From assembly GCA_014360825.1 (NCBI GenBank), contig JACIWT010000013.1, forward strand, positions 1 through 63,842: 63,842 bases of DNA, written 5' to 3'. The DNA comes from Chloroflexota bacterium. Its GTDB lineage: Bacteria > Chloroflexota > Anaerolineae > UBA2200 > JACIWT01. This document shows, piece by piece, positions 1 through 8,548 of this stretch. The number at the start of each line of letters is the position of its first letter. The first letter of the stretch is position 1. A program made the translations under genes and the position numbers. Below the pieces are notes generated by a model. That model had not been told where the DNA came from. It made no database searches and worked only from the letters and a program-made list of their open reading frames with translations.

Positions 1-240
<240 letters not shown>

Positions 241-258
241 CTAATTCGTCACCAGCAA

Positions 259-329
259 CTGGGGGACGAGGATTCGAACCTCGGTACGCAGATCCAGAGT
301 CTGCTGTCCTACCGCTAGACGATCCCCCA
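259..329 (-). tRNA. tRNA-Gln (anticodon CTG)
   Basis: On the minus strand a cloverleaf can be folded. The 7-bp acceptor pairs TGGGGGA with TCCCCCA and is followed by discriminator G. The D arm contains AGCGGTAGGAC. The anticodon stem GCAGA/TCTGC encloses the loop CTCTGGA, so the anticodon is CTG, reading the Gln codon CAG. The T arm is CGAGG TTCGAAT CCTCG. CCA is not encoded, so the 3' end must be added by a nucleotidyltransferase such as the one at 17449-20019. Confidence 0.95.
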
Positions 330-340
330 GCGCGTCCGAA

Positions 341-369
341 ATATTAGCACAAATCTTGTCAATTGGCAA
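341..369 (-). promoter_or_regulatory. Sigma-70-type promoter for tRNA-Gln (and perhaps gap)
   Basis: On the minus strand TTGCCA (364-369) and TAATAT (341-346) are separated by 17 bases. The expected transcription start, near 334, is a few bases before the tRNA 5' end. Found by eye. Confidence 0.6.
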
Positions 370-405
370 ATAGGAGTGGTGCACTCCGAATTAAAGCGAA
401 TGCTA

Positions 406-1890
406 TCAGATCTCTAATAGCCGTGTCTCGGCCTGTTCTAACCTCCGCAGGGTTCGCTCCTTTCCTAAGATGCTCAATGTTCCGAATAGCGGAGGTGAGA
501 CTTCTTTTCCAGTAGTAGCCACCCGAATGGTCCCGAATACTTGTCGCGCTTTCATGCCCAGTTGTTCCACCAACGGCCGCAGCGCTCTCTCCACTGTCGC
601 CTCATCAAAACAGGGGAGCCCCTTCAGTGCCTCCCGCGCTGCCCGTAACACTCGCAGTGCATCTTCCTTCGTCATATCTTTTTCGACAAGCCGTGCTGGA
701 TTATACTCGAGGCTTTCAGAGAAGAAGAAATCCACCATTGCCACCGCATCGCTCAGCCTTTTCAATCGTTCCTGAATGAGCGGCGTGATGCGCCGAAGCA
801 TTTCACGATCGGCATCCAACCCCGCTTTCCTTAGAAAGGGCATGAGACGGTCTGTCAAGTCATCGGGTGCGAGGTTGCGAATGTACAGACCATTCATCCA
901 GTCCAATTTATCGTATGAAAAAGCAGCAGGCGATTTGCTCACTCGATCCAGATCGAACCGGGCAATGATCTCTTCACGGCTCATCACCTCGGTCTTATCA
1001 TCATAAGACCAACCTAAGAGTGCCAAAAAGTTGAACATGGCTTCGGGTAGATATCCCAGGTCACGGAAATCGTGCAGGAGCACCACATATTCTCGCCCGT
1101 CCTCGCCGATGGTCTTGCGTTTGCTCATCTTGCCTTTGCCGCTGGGATTCAGTACCACTGGCAGATGAGCGTACTCTGGAGGCGTCCACCCAAAGGCGCG
1201 GTATAGGACCACGTGGCGTGGAGTGGACGGTATCCACTCGTGGCCACGCATGATGTGGGTGATTTCCATCAGATGATCATCCACTACGTTTGCCAAATGA
1301 TATGTGGGATAACCGTCGGATTTCAGTAGTACCAAATCGTCCATCTGGTCGTTGCGCATCGTGATGAGGCCGTGGATACGATCGTAAAAAGAGGTTTCTC
1401 CTTCCAGAGGCACCTTGAGCCGGATCACCGGAACAATGCCCTGGGCTTCGTAGTCGGCGATTTCTTTGCGGGTCAGATTACGGCAACGCCGATCGTAGCC
1501 TGGTGGTTGTTTGCGTCGGCGTTGTTCTTCCCGCATGGCCTCTAACCGTTCGGTGCTGCAATAGCATTTGTAGGCTTGGCCTTCCGCCACCAGTTTTTGG
1601 GCGTATTCCTGATAAATCGGTAGTCGCTCAGACTGAAAGTATGGCGCGTATGGTCCACCGACTTCTGGGCCCTCATCCCAGTCCAAACCCAACCAGCGCA
1701 ATCCATCGAGCAGGTCTTGGAGAGCCGCAGGCACATAACGGGATCGGTCGGTGTCCTCGATGCGCAGCACAAACACCCCCCCGTGTCTTCTGGCAAAGAG
1801 CCAATTGAATAGCGCTGTGCGTGCTCCCCCAGCATGAAAATATCCTGTGGGGCTTGGGGGATACCGCACACGAACTTTGTTGGTCGTCAC
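406..1890 (-). CDS. gltX: Glutamyl-tRNA synthetase
   Basis: Class I aminoacyl-tRNA synthetase that charges tRNA-Glu; in organisms that use GatCAB it also mischarges tRNA-Gln. The HIGH region is near residue 15 (SPTGYFHAGGART, with HAGG in place of the usual HxGH), and the KMSKR loop (GKGKMSKRKT) is intact. About 494 residues is normal for the family. The GTG at 1890 is chosen because GGAGG lies 8-9 bases upstream; a TTG at 1905 would place that site inside the gene. It is the last gene of the rplY-mre-min-rodA run, 68 bases after rodA, and lies close to tRNA-Gln. Confidence 0.95.
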   Translation of the reverse strand: MTTNKVRVRYPPSPTGYFHAGGARTALFNWLFARRHGGVFVLRIEDTDRSRYVPAALQDLLDGLRWLGLDWDEGPEVGGPYAPYFQSERLPIYQEYAQKLVAEGQAYKCYCSTERLEAMREEQRRRKQPPGYDRRCRNLTRKEIADYEAQGIVPVIRLKVPLEGETSFYDRIHGLITMRNDQMDDLVLLKSDGYPTYHLANVVDDHLMEITHIMRGHEWIPSTPRHVVLYRAFGWTPPEYAHLPVVLNPSGKGKMSKRKTIGEDGREYVVLLHDFRDLGYLPEAMFNFLALLGWSYDDKTEVMSREEIIARFDLDRVSKSPAAFSYDKLDWMNGLYIRNLAPDDLTDRLMPFLRKAGLDADREMLRRITPLIQERLKRLSDAVAMVDFFFSESLEYNPARLVEKDMTKEDALRVLRAAREALKGLPCFDEATVERALRPLVEQLGMKARQVFGTIRVATTGKEVSPPLFGTLSILGKERTLRRLEQAETRLLEI

Positions 1891-1958
1891 AAATCCCGCC
1901 TCCAATCAAGAGTAGCGGCTGTTTAACGATTCGTCTATCTGCCTCAGAGTAATGGCAA

Positions 1959-3071
1959 TCACGCGAAGTCCAACTTCCGGTAACGCATGACCACGTTTTC
2001 TACCAAGCCAACCCCAATGAGCATGGTGGTAAGGGCACTACCACCGTAACTGACGAAAGGCAAAGGTAGCCCAGTCACAGGGAGCAGGTTCACGTTCACG
2101 GCAATATTGACCACTGCCTGGAAAAAGATCATGGTTGCGACCCCGACGGCAATCAGCCGGCCGAAGGCGTCCTGGGCCAGGCTTGCTGCGCGGAGGATAC
2201 GCCATAGAAGCACCGCGAAGAGGGTCAGGAGTAGTATCGCACCCATGAAACCGAATTCTTCTGCCAGAACGGAAAAAATGAAGTCCGTGTGACGTACGCG
2301 CAGGAAGTAAAGTTGGCTCTGCGTGCCCTGTCCATAGCCCTTGCCTAACAATCCCCCGGACCCGACGCTGATCAGTGCCTGCTGCACATTGTAACTGATG
2401 CCGGAAACATCACTGGCCGGGTTCAAAAACACGAGGATACGCTCTCGCATATAACCTTTCATTGAGGCCCAGATAGCCGGTGCGCTCACGGCGCTGATGG
2501 CTGCAAAAACGGCTATATGTGCAGGACGTAGCCCGGCCGCGAAAACCACCCCGAACCAGATGGCTAATATTACCACAGCGGTTCCTAAGTCAGGCTGGAG
2601 GTAAATAAGCCCTATAGGTGCAGCAACGAACAGGAGCGACACAAGTACAGGGACAATGGAGGTCATGTGTTCTTGGTGATCAGACAAATATTTCGCCAGG
2701 AAAATAACGACTACGATTTTGGATAGTTCCGACGGCTGAATAGGAAAAAGGCTGAGGTGAAACCAACTGGTTGCGCCAAAGGAAGTGTGACCAACGACGA
2801 AAAGCGCGGCCAGCGTTACTAACATCCCCACATACAACAGCCAGTGCATACTTGCCAGGTAGCGATAATTAAATCCAGCCACAAGAAACAATATCACCAG
2901 CCCAGCAAACCCGTAGATAGCCTGCCGTACTGCAGCCTGCTCCCACAGCCCGGCCTCGCTATCGAGTTGGGCAGTGGCGCTGTGGATCATCGCCACGCCA
3001 ATGAACATCAAGACCATTGCTGTCAGCAAAAGCAGAGGGTCGAAGTTTCGCCAGATGCGTCGATCTAACAT
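1959..3071 (-). CDS. rodA: Rod-shape peptidoglycan glycosyltransferase RodA (SEDS family)
   Basis: A 370-residue multi-spanning membrane protein of the FtsW/RodA/SpoVE family, which polymerises lipid II into glycan strands with a partner class B penicillin-binding protein. About ten hydrophobic segments are visible. The family signatures WFHLSLFPIQPSELSK near the middle and LPFVSYGGSALTTM near the C-terminus are present. Placement in the same operon as mrdA (PBP2) and mreBCD favours RodA over FtsW. The ATG at 3071 lies 85 bases after minE. Confidence 0.93.
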   Translation of the reverse strand: MLDRRIWRNFDPLLLLTAMVLMFIGVAMIHSATAQLDSEAGLWEQAAVRQAIYGFAGLVILFLVAGFNYRYLASMHWLLYVGMLVTLAALFVVGHTSFGATSWFHLSLFPIQPSELSKIVVVIFLAKYLSDHQEHMTSIVPVLVSLLFVAAPIGLIYLQPDLGTAVVILAIWFGVVFAAGLRPAHIAVFAAISAVSAPAIWASMKGYMRERILVFLNPASDVSGISYNVQQALISVGSGGLLGKGYGQGTQSQLYFLRVRHTDFIFSVLAEEFGFMGAILLLTLFAVLLWRILRAASLAQDAFGRLIAVGVATMIFFQAVVNIAVNVNLLPVTGLPLPFVSYGGSALTTMLIGVGLVENVVMRYRKLDFA

Positions 3072-3156
3072 AATCTAACCTAAACAGCGCTCATTTGGGC
3101 TCTTCGTCTGCACAGGAGCCATTTAACCATTCCCAAAAGCATCGCCAAGGTATCTG

Positions 3157-3441
3157 CTAAGCGTCATCAGGGCCGTAACTAGGGAAATCACGTCGTGGGA
3201 TAAGGGGAATCGTGGCCATTAACCGGCTGTGTCCGCGAGAGTGAGATAACTGGATCTTGATGCCTTCACGATCCACAGGTACATGTTTCGAAATCACAGC
3301 GATGATCTCCGTTTTCAGTATTTCCATCACCCGTGGCGAGATGTCCGTGCGGTCATAACTAAGTACCAAACGAAGGCGCTCTTTGGCTATCTCTTTGCTC
3401 GACGGCTCTCCCCTGCCCAGTATTCGGTTCAAGAAGCTCAT
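3157..3441 (-). CDS. minE: Cell division topological specificity factor MinE
   Basis: A 94-residue protein. MinE stimulates the MinD ATPase and displaces MinC, which drives pole-to-pole movement of the division inhibitor. The N-terminal amphipathic start MSFLNRILGR and the segment AKERLRLVLSYDRTDISP, which corresponds to the MinD-contacting region, are typical; the C-terminal half is the dimerising topological-specificity domain. The ATG follows a GGGGG ribosome site, 52 bases downstream of minD. Presence of MinE implies an oscillating Min system rather than a DivIVA-anchored one. Confidence 0.93.
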   Translation of the reverse strand: MSFLNRILGRGEPSSKEIAKERLRLVLSYDRTDISPRVMEILKTEIIAVISKHVPVDREGIKIQLSHSRGHSRLMATIPLIPRRDFPSYGPDDA

Positions 3442-3493
3442 GGTATTCCCCCGATCTGGCCCTTATCATGGGCCTTCTCAATAACCTGCGCTG

Positions 3494-4291
3494 TTATGCT
3501 CCTATCAGACGCTTCAAGCGGGACAAGAGGCTAACTGGTTCCTCTGTAAGGTCTGGAAAAGGCACGGTCTCGCCTAACAGCCTATGGGCAACGTCGTGGA
3601 ACGCTTTACTGGCAGGCGAATTCTGCTCGTGGGCAATTGGCACACCACGGTTCGTGGATACGATGACCCCTTCATCTTCGGGTATGACGCCGATCAACTC
3701 AATGGCCAATATCTCAATCACGTCCGTCGTATCGAGCATGTCGCCTCGTTTCACCATGGCCGGCTTGATGCGGTTGATGATTAACCTGCCAGGTCCTTTA
3801 CCAGACGACTCCAGAAGACCGATAATGCGGTCTGCGTCGCGCACTGCCGATACCTCGGGCGTGGTGACCACAAGTACCTCATCGGCTCCCGCGATTGCAT
3901 TGCGGAAGCCCCGTTCAATGCCTGCGGGAGAGTCAATCAGCACAAAGTCGGCCAACTCCCGCAATTCCGCACATAAACGGGCCATGTCGTCTGGGCTGAC
4001 AGCAGTCTTGTCGCGGCTTTGAGCAGCGGGCAAAAGGCTCAATTCAGAAATTTTCTTATCGCGGATCAAAGCCTGTTTCAGCCTACAGCGGCCCTCTACC
4101 ACGTCCACGATAGTGTAGACGATGCGGTTCTCTAGTCCCATCACCACATCTAAATTGCGCAACCCAATGTCCGCATCCACGGCAATGACCCGCTGCCCGT
4201 TCAGAGCCAAAGCCACGCCGATATTGGCAGTAGCCGTCGTCTTACCGACACCTCCTTTTCCCGATGTGATTGTAATGACCCTACCTGGCAT
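3494..4291 (-). CDS. minD: Septum site-determining ATPase MinD
   Basis: A ParA/MinD-family ATPase of 265 residues that binds the membrane in its ATP form and recruits MinC or MinE. The deviant Walker A SGKGGVGKTT is at residues 9-18. The switch-type motifs DADIGLRNLD and DSPAGIERGF are present. The C-terminal SLLSRLKRLIGA fits the amphipathic membrane-targeting helix. The ATG at 4291 is preferred over a GTG at 4336 because AAGGAGG lies just upstream of it. Confidence 0.95.
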   Translation of the reverse strand: MPGRVITITSGKGGVGKTTATANIGVALALNGQRVIAVDADIGLRNLDVVMGLENRIVYTIVDVVEGRCRLKQALIRDKKISELSLLPAAQSRDKTAVSPDDMARLCAELRELADFVLIDSPAGIERGFRNAIAGADEVLVVTTPEVSAVRDADRIIGLLESSGKGPGRLIINRIKPAMVKRGDMLDTTDVIEILAIELIGVIPEDEGVIVSTNRGVPIAHEQNSPASKAFHDVAHRLLGETVPFPDLTEEPVSLLSRLKRLIGA

Positions 4292-4343
4292 AGTTGCCTC
4301 CTTGTTTTCTTCTTCGGGCGGTGTCGTGCTATCCACTTTTCCC

Positions 4344-5027
4344 TCAAATGCTCTCCCAAGAATCCACTACGATCGTGCCATCTTTCACGTAGGCTACCTC
4401 GGGGCGTGCTCTATGCTGGGCTTGTTCTTCGGGTGCTCGTGCGATATAATTTCCAATCCGGAGTTGCGCAGGGGCCAGGTTCAGCGCACACACAACCGCC
4501 TCATCGTCGCCGATTGCGCCTGCTTGCACTACACCGCGCACCTTGCCCCAGACAATCACGTCGCCCCCGGCGACGACTTGTCCCCCGGGGTTCACATCGC
4601 CGACGATGACCACGTGGCCAGGATGTTGGACGACCTGGCCGGAGCGTACTGTGCCACGCAAAAGGATGCCCTCGCTTAGGACGGGCCGCTTCACTTCCGC
4701 TTTGGCTCCCCGGCGGTGAGGACGTGGCCGTGGCGGCTGGGCTCGCAACCCCAAGCCGTGAGCAACGGAGATCACGTCTTCGTTTGCGCTCACCACCGCG
4801 TGTAGTTCAATATCGTGCTCTCTCAGAAGAGCCATTACTGTTTTCAGCATCTCGGCGGTGAGCAGGTGCGTGCCTGGGTCCAAGCTCACCTCCGCTCCAC
4901 GGAAAAAGGCAGCCGTATCTTTCAATCGTGACTGCAGTTCAGTTAGTAACGCTTGCCATTCTCCGTCTCCTAAGGAGATGAGTAGCCCTTCGCCTGTGCC
5001 CTTCAACATAACCTGATTCTCAGCCAT
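4344..5027 (-). CDS. minC: Septum site-determining protein MinC
   Basis: The inhibitor component of the Min system, which blocks FtsZ assembly away from midcell. The N-terminal domain (about residues 1-95) is followed by an Arg/Pro-rich linker (QPPRPRPHRRG). The C-terminal beta-helix domain follows, with the hallmarks GTVRSGQVVQHPGHVVIVGDV and GGDVIVWGKVRG. The ATG at 5027 has GGGG upstream. An ATG at 5039 that overlaps the mrdA stop (TGATG) is an equally possible start, and either way the two genes are translationally close. Confidence 0.93.
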   Translation of the reverse strand: MAENQVMLKGTGEGLLISLGDGEWQALLTELQSRLKDTAAFFRGAEVSLDPGTHLLTAEMLKTVMALLREHDIELHAVVSANEDVISVAHGLGLRAQPPRPRPHRRGAKAEVKRPVLSEGILLRGTVRSGQVVQHPGHVVIVGDVNPGGQVVAGGDVIVWGKVRGVVQAGAIGDDEAVVCALNLAPAQLRIGNYIARAPEEQAQHRARPEVAYVKDGTIVVDSWESI

Positions 5028-5038
5028 TCGCCACCCCA

Positions 5039-7009
5039 TCAACTGCCTGGCTCTGGTGTGGGCGAGGGTTGCGGCAGGCCGAAATAATAGCGCAGTATCT
5101 GAGCCGCGATCGGTACGGCAACTGTCGCGCCTGATCCCCCGCCGGCAACAAAGACCACGATAGCAACTTCCGGCTTCTCGTAAGGCGCAAAGCCCGTAAA
5201 CCAGGCGTGAGTGGGGAGGTTGCCCTTTTCGTCGCGTGGGCCGGGGTACTCTGCTGAGCCCGTCTTGCCCGCCACACTCACCTCCGGAAGATTGATACGG
5301 TGCGCGGTGCCACTGGTAACCGCAAGTCGCATCCCTTTGCGCACGATGTCTAACGTTTTGGGCGAAAGCGGCAATTGGTGGATCACTTTTGGGGTGAATG
5401 GAACCACTGTTTTGCCTGCTGCATCCACTATTTGGTACACAAGTTGTGGTTGGAGAAGCGTCCCGCCGTTAGCCACTGCGGCGGTCATGTTGAGCACTTG
5501 GAGTGGTGTAGCCAGGATATACCCCTGGCCAATGGCGGCGTTGTAGGTATCGCCTGTTACCCAGCCCTCGCCGTAGTTAAGCCGCTTCCATCTCTCGTCA
5601 GGCACCAGACCCGCGTTTTCACCAGGCAATGCAATACCAGTTTTCTCTCCGTATCCAAACTGCTTGGCATAATAGCCCAATTTGGTTATTCCTAAGCCAG
5701 CGAAATCCCCGTAGCCGCCAGTGACTTGGTAGAAAAAGATGTCGCATGACTGTGCAATAGCCTCATAGATGTTCAACCAGCCATGTCCCCATTCATTCCA
5801 GCACTTAAAGGGTGTTGCTTTCTCAGGGTCATCTGGGAAGTACTTGTTGGGTAGGTATAGCATGCCCTTGCATTCGAATTTGGTACTCTCATTGATGAGC
5901 CCTTCTTGCAACACTCCGCAGGCCGAGACGATCTTGAATGTCGAACCGGGCGGGTAAAGGCTGCTGATGGCGTGATTAATCAGTGGGTGTTCCGGATCAT
6001 TGCTTAACCGCTCGTAGTCTTCTGACGAAATGCCTTGGGCGAACAGATTGTTGTCATAGCCAGGCAGGGAAACCATGGCCAATATTTCGCCCGTTTGTGG
6101 GTTCATCACGATCACAACACCGGACTTGGAGTTGACTTGGTGCATTGCCTCACGGAGGGTTCGCTCAACGTACTGTTGTAGATCCAGGTCAATGGTGAGA
6201 ATAAGGTTATTGCCTGGCGTGGGTGGGTCAATGGCCAGCACATTGACCTCCCGTTCGAAGGCATCTACCTCGATATGCTTTTGTCCTTTGATCCCGCGTA
6301 ACTGGCGCTCGTAAGTCAATTCCAGCCCAGTCAGTCCCACCTGATCAGTCCATTCGTAGCCGGTGTTTTGATCGCGGAGATAATACTCAGCGTTTTCCGC
6401 AGGGATGCCGCCCGTGAAGCCTAAGATATGCGCCATCAAAGAACCGGTGGTGTATTCGCGTCGAGGCTCTACAGTGACAACTACGCCGGGCAGATCGAGC
6501 CGCTCTTCTTCCAAGATAAAGGCCGCCTCCCGTTCTACGTTAGAGGCTATCACCACCGGAGCATAAGGACTACTCGTCTGCTGATCCAGGATATCCAGAA
6601 TACCTGGTCGGGTCTGGTCAAAAAAAGGACCGCCTAGTCCGGCCACCTTGGGGCTGGTGTCGGTGGCCAGGCTACGACGCACTGGCATGCGTAGCACCTC
6701 TGAGAGACGAGCGACAACTTGTGCGCGTTGGTACTCGTCTTTTGGCAGCCGGGCTGGGATTACGGAGACGGTAAAACTACCTACGTTGCGCGCCAGGAGC
6801 CGGCCCCTGCGGTCATAGAACACACCGCGCGGTGCCTCTATGGATATCAGACGATAGCGGTTTTGCACGGCGTGCTCTTGGTAAACCGCTGCATCGATAA
6901 TTTGCAGCTGCCATAACCGCAGACTGAGCACGACGAAAGCGAGCAGAACGACAATCTGCATAACCAACAATCTCAGTCTCGCTTGCGCAGCGGCGGCGTT
7001 CTCATCCAC
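5039..7009 (-). CDS. mrdA: Penicillin-binding protein 2 (elongasome transpeptidase)
   Basis: A 656-residue class B penicillin-binding protein that cross-links peptidoglycan during side-wall growth with RodA. One N-terminal membrane anchor (residues about 12-33) precedes the dimerisation/pedestal domain with EAPRGVFYDRRGRLLARN. In the transpeptidase domain the active-site motifs are PPGSTFK (SxxK), SCD (SxN-type) and AGKTGSAE (KTG). A GTG start at 7009 is used; its ribosome site (GGTGA) is weak. It lies between mreD and minC in the operon. Confidence 0.95.
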   Translation of the reverse strand: MDENAAAAQARLRLLVMQIVVLLAFVVLSLRLWQLQIIDAAVYQEHAVQNRYRLISIEAPRGVFYDRRGRLLARNVGSFTVSVIPARLPKDEYQRAQVVARLSEVLRMPVRRSLATDTSPKVAGLGGPFFDQTRPGILDILDQQTSSPYAPVVIASNVEREAAFILEEERLDLPGVVVTVEPRREYTTGSLMAHILGFTGGIPAENAEYYLRDQNTGYEWTDQVGLTGLELTYERQLRGIKGQKHIEVDAFEREVNVLAIDPPTPGNNLILTIDLDLQQYVERTLREAMHQVNSKSGVVIVMNPQTGEILAMVSLPGYDNNLFAQGISSEDYERLSNDPEHPLINHAISSLYPPGSTFKIVSACGVLQEGLINESTKFECKGMLYLPNKYFPDDPEKATPFKCWNEWGHGWLNIYEAIAQSCDIFFYQVTGGYGDFAGLGITKLGYYAKQFGYGEKTGIALPGENAGLVPDERWKRLNYGEGWVTGDTYNAAIGQGYILATPLQVLNMTAAVANGGTLLQPQLVYQIVDAAGKTVVPFTPKVIHQLPLSPKTLDIVRKGMRLAVTSGTAHRINLPEVSVAGKTGSAEYPGPRDEKGNLPTHAWFTGFAPYEKPEVAIVVFVAGGGSGATVAVPIAAQILRYYFGLPQPSPTPEPGS

Positions 7010-7079
7010 GATTGCTTCACCATAATGTAACGTACATAAAATATTTTACATCAGAAATTCAAAAACGAAAAAGCGTTTC

Positions 7080-7580
7080 CTATAGTTCCCTCCCGCTATC
7101 TTCTGGGCGTGAACACGCCCAACGTATTATCCAATAAACCGGGATCATGAAAAGGGTATTCAGCACCGCGGAGGGTAGTATTACTTGCCCGATACTGCTG
7201 CCCCAGACAGTGGGATGACCAAGCGCTTGCAAGAATGCCAGAATGACGATATCGTAAACAAAAGTGGATGTGGTGGCTGCGACGATGGGTAAAAAAATCC
7301 CCATTCCGAAAAAGAAACTCTGCATTGAGCCAACGAGGAGACTCGTAGCCAGCAAAGACACGGTAAATGCACCGAAGGGTGCGCTGGATAGGAGATCCAA
7401 AACAAGCCCGCCAATCAGTGCCCACCCTAGACCTTCGCGGTAGCCCCGCGAGAGCGCCCACGAAACCACGACAATCAGCATTAGATCTGGATGGACCCCC
7501 CAAATAGCGAAACGGGGCATCAGAGAAGTCTGCATGATGCCCACGCTAAAGAGAATGGCGAGGGAGACGTAGAGGTTAAT
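7080..7580 (-). CDS. mreD: Rod shape-determining protein MreD, probable ATT/ATC start
   Basis: A small integral membrane protein that links MreB filaments to the wall-synthesis complex. The body shows about five hydrophobic segments and the family feature TSLMPRFAIWGVHPDL. A start at the first usual codon (GTG 7544) would cut the first membrane helix in half. The upstream in-frame sequence INLYVSLAILFSVGIMQTSL restores it, yet no ATG, GTG or TTG occurs before the in-frame stop at 7587-7589. The candidate start codons are ATT at 7580 or ATC at 7583, both placed 6-10 bases after a GGAG. The exact start is inference. Confidence 0.85.
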   Translation of the reverse strand: MNLYVSLAILFSVGIMQTSLMPRFAIWGVHPDLMLIVVVSWALSRGYREGLGWALIGGLVLDLLSSAPFGAFTVSLLATSLLVGSMQSFFFGMGIFLPIVAATTSTFVYDIVILAFLQALGHPTVWGSSIGQVILPSAVLNTLFMIPVYWIIRWACSRPEDSGREL

Positions 7581-7586
7581 GATGAC

Positions 7587-8405
7587 TCACTCCGTTGGCA
7601 GAAAATTCAGGATCACCATGACCATTTCCAAGCGGCTGAAATCGACGGCAGAACGTATTTCTGCCTCCTGAAACATCTCATTGTCGCGTTGATGCACCGC
7701 GATAACTTGTCCGATGACCAGGCGCTTCGGAAACTTGCCTCCTAACCCGGAGGTCAAGACAATATCACCCACGTTTACCGCGTCGCCTTGCTGAATGTAA
7801 CGCATCAGCAAGACTGCCGAAGATTGCCCTTCCACAACGCCTGTAGCCCGCGAACTCTGGATGAGTGCACTTACAGAACTAGACGGGTCGGTGAGCAACA
7901 TCACCTGCGCCGAGTTAGCCGTGGTGTGCGTCACACGCCCCACCAATCCCGCTGCAGTGATGACTGGCATTCCTGGCGCTACACCATCTCGGCTCCCACG
8001 GTCGATGATCAGATAGCGCAAGATGTTGCTAGGGTCACGTCCGATGACTTCTGCGGAGAGCAAGGTGAAAGTTGGATGCGCTTGCTTGAAGTTCAGTTGT
8101 TCGCGCAATGTGGCGTTCTCGATAGCGGCTTCTTGCAGACGAACATTTTCGATCATGAGCAGATCTACCTGTTCTTGCAATTCCTTGACCCTGGTCCGTA
8201 GTGTCCCAATATCGCGCATTGTGGCCCAGAGTTCTCCCACGCTGTCACTTAAGCGGGTCAGGCTGTACTGAAATGGGGCTACAAAGACAGAAACCACATC
8301 CTCTACTGGGCCGAGTCGTCCGAATTGAGACAGGACCATCAGGGCGGCTAAAGTGACCAGAATGAGGAGGCTGGCTGTCTGCCTACTTCGCATAAGTTTT
8401 CGCAC
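7587..8405 (-). CDS. mreC: Rod shape-determining protein MreC
   Basis: A 272-residue bitopic membrane protein that scaffolds the elongasome outside the membrane. One transmembrane helix (residues about 10-28) is followed by a coiled coil (LRTRVKELQEQVDLLMIENV and onward) and the two beta domains, including VIGRDPSNILRYLIIDRGS and VGRVTHTTANSAQVMLLTD. The GTG at 8405 is chosen because AAGGAG stands 4 bases upstream; the ATG at 8393 lacks a site at a good distance. mreD follows within a few bases. Confidence 0.93.
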   Translation of the reverse strand: MRKLMRSRQTASLLILVTLAALMVLSQFGRLGPVEDVVSVFVAPFQYSLTRLSDSVGELWATMRDIGTLRTRVKELQEQVDLLMIENVRLQEAAIENATLREQLNFKQAHPTFTLLSAEVIGRDPSNILRYLIIDRGSRDGVAPGMPVITAAGLVGRVTHTTANSAQVMLLTDPSSSVSALIQSSRATGVVEGQSSAVLLMRYIQQGDAVNVGDIVLTSGLGGKFPKRLVIGQVIAVHQRDNEMFQEAEIRSAVDFSRLEMVMVILNFLPTE

Positions 8406-8450
8406 TCGACTCCTTAATTACCCAGGTCGCACGACGTGTCTCCCAATACA

Positions 8451-8521
8451 GAAAAAGGGTCGGGCGACAGTGGCGCGCTGGGATGTCCTTATAGGAATCA
8501 CGCGCTCGCCTCGCCCGGCCC
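8451..8521 (-). terminator. Hairpin plus T-run between mreB and mreC (attenuator-like)
   Basis: On the transcribed minus strand GGGCCGGGCGA (8511-8521) pairs with TCGCCCGACCC (8457-8467) with one mismatch. A 43-base GC-rich loop contains further GCGCG pairing. CTTTTTC follows directly (8451-8456). This resembles a partial terminator that would lower expression of mreC and later genes relative to mreB. The long loop makes efficiency uncertain. Confidence 0.4.
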
Positions 8522-8548
8522 TCTCGGGTTTGATACTTTGGCGTCTCT

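Noticed and set aside
7080-7544. mreD starting at GTG 7544
   Set aside because: This would remove half of the first membrane helix, while the upstream frame supplies it; see the finding on the ATT/ATC start.
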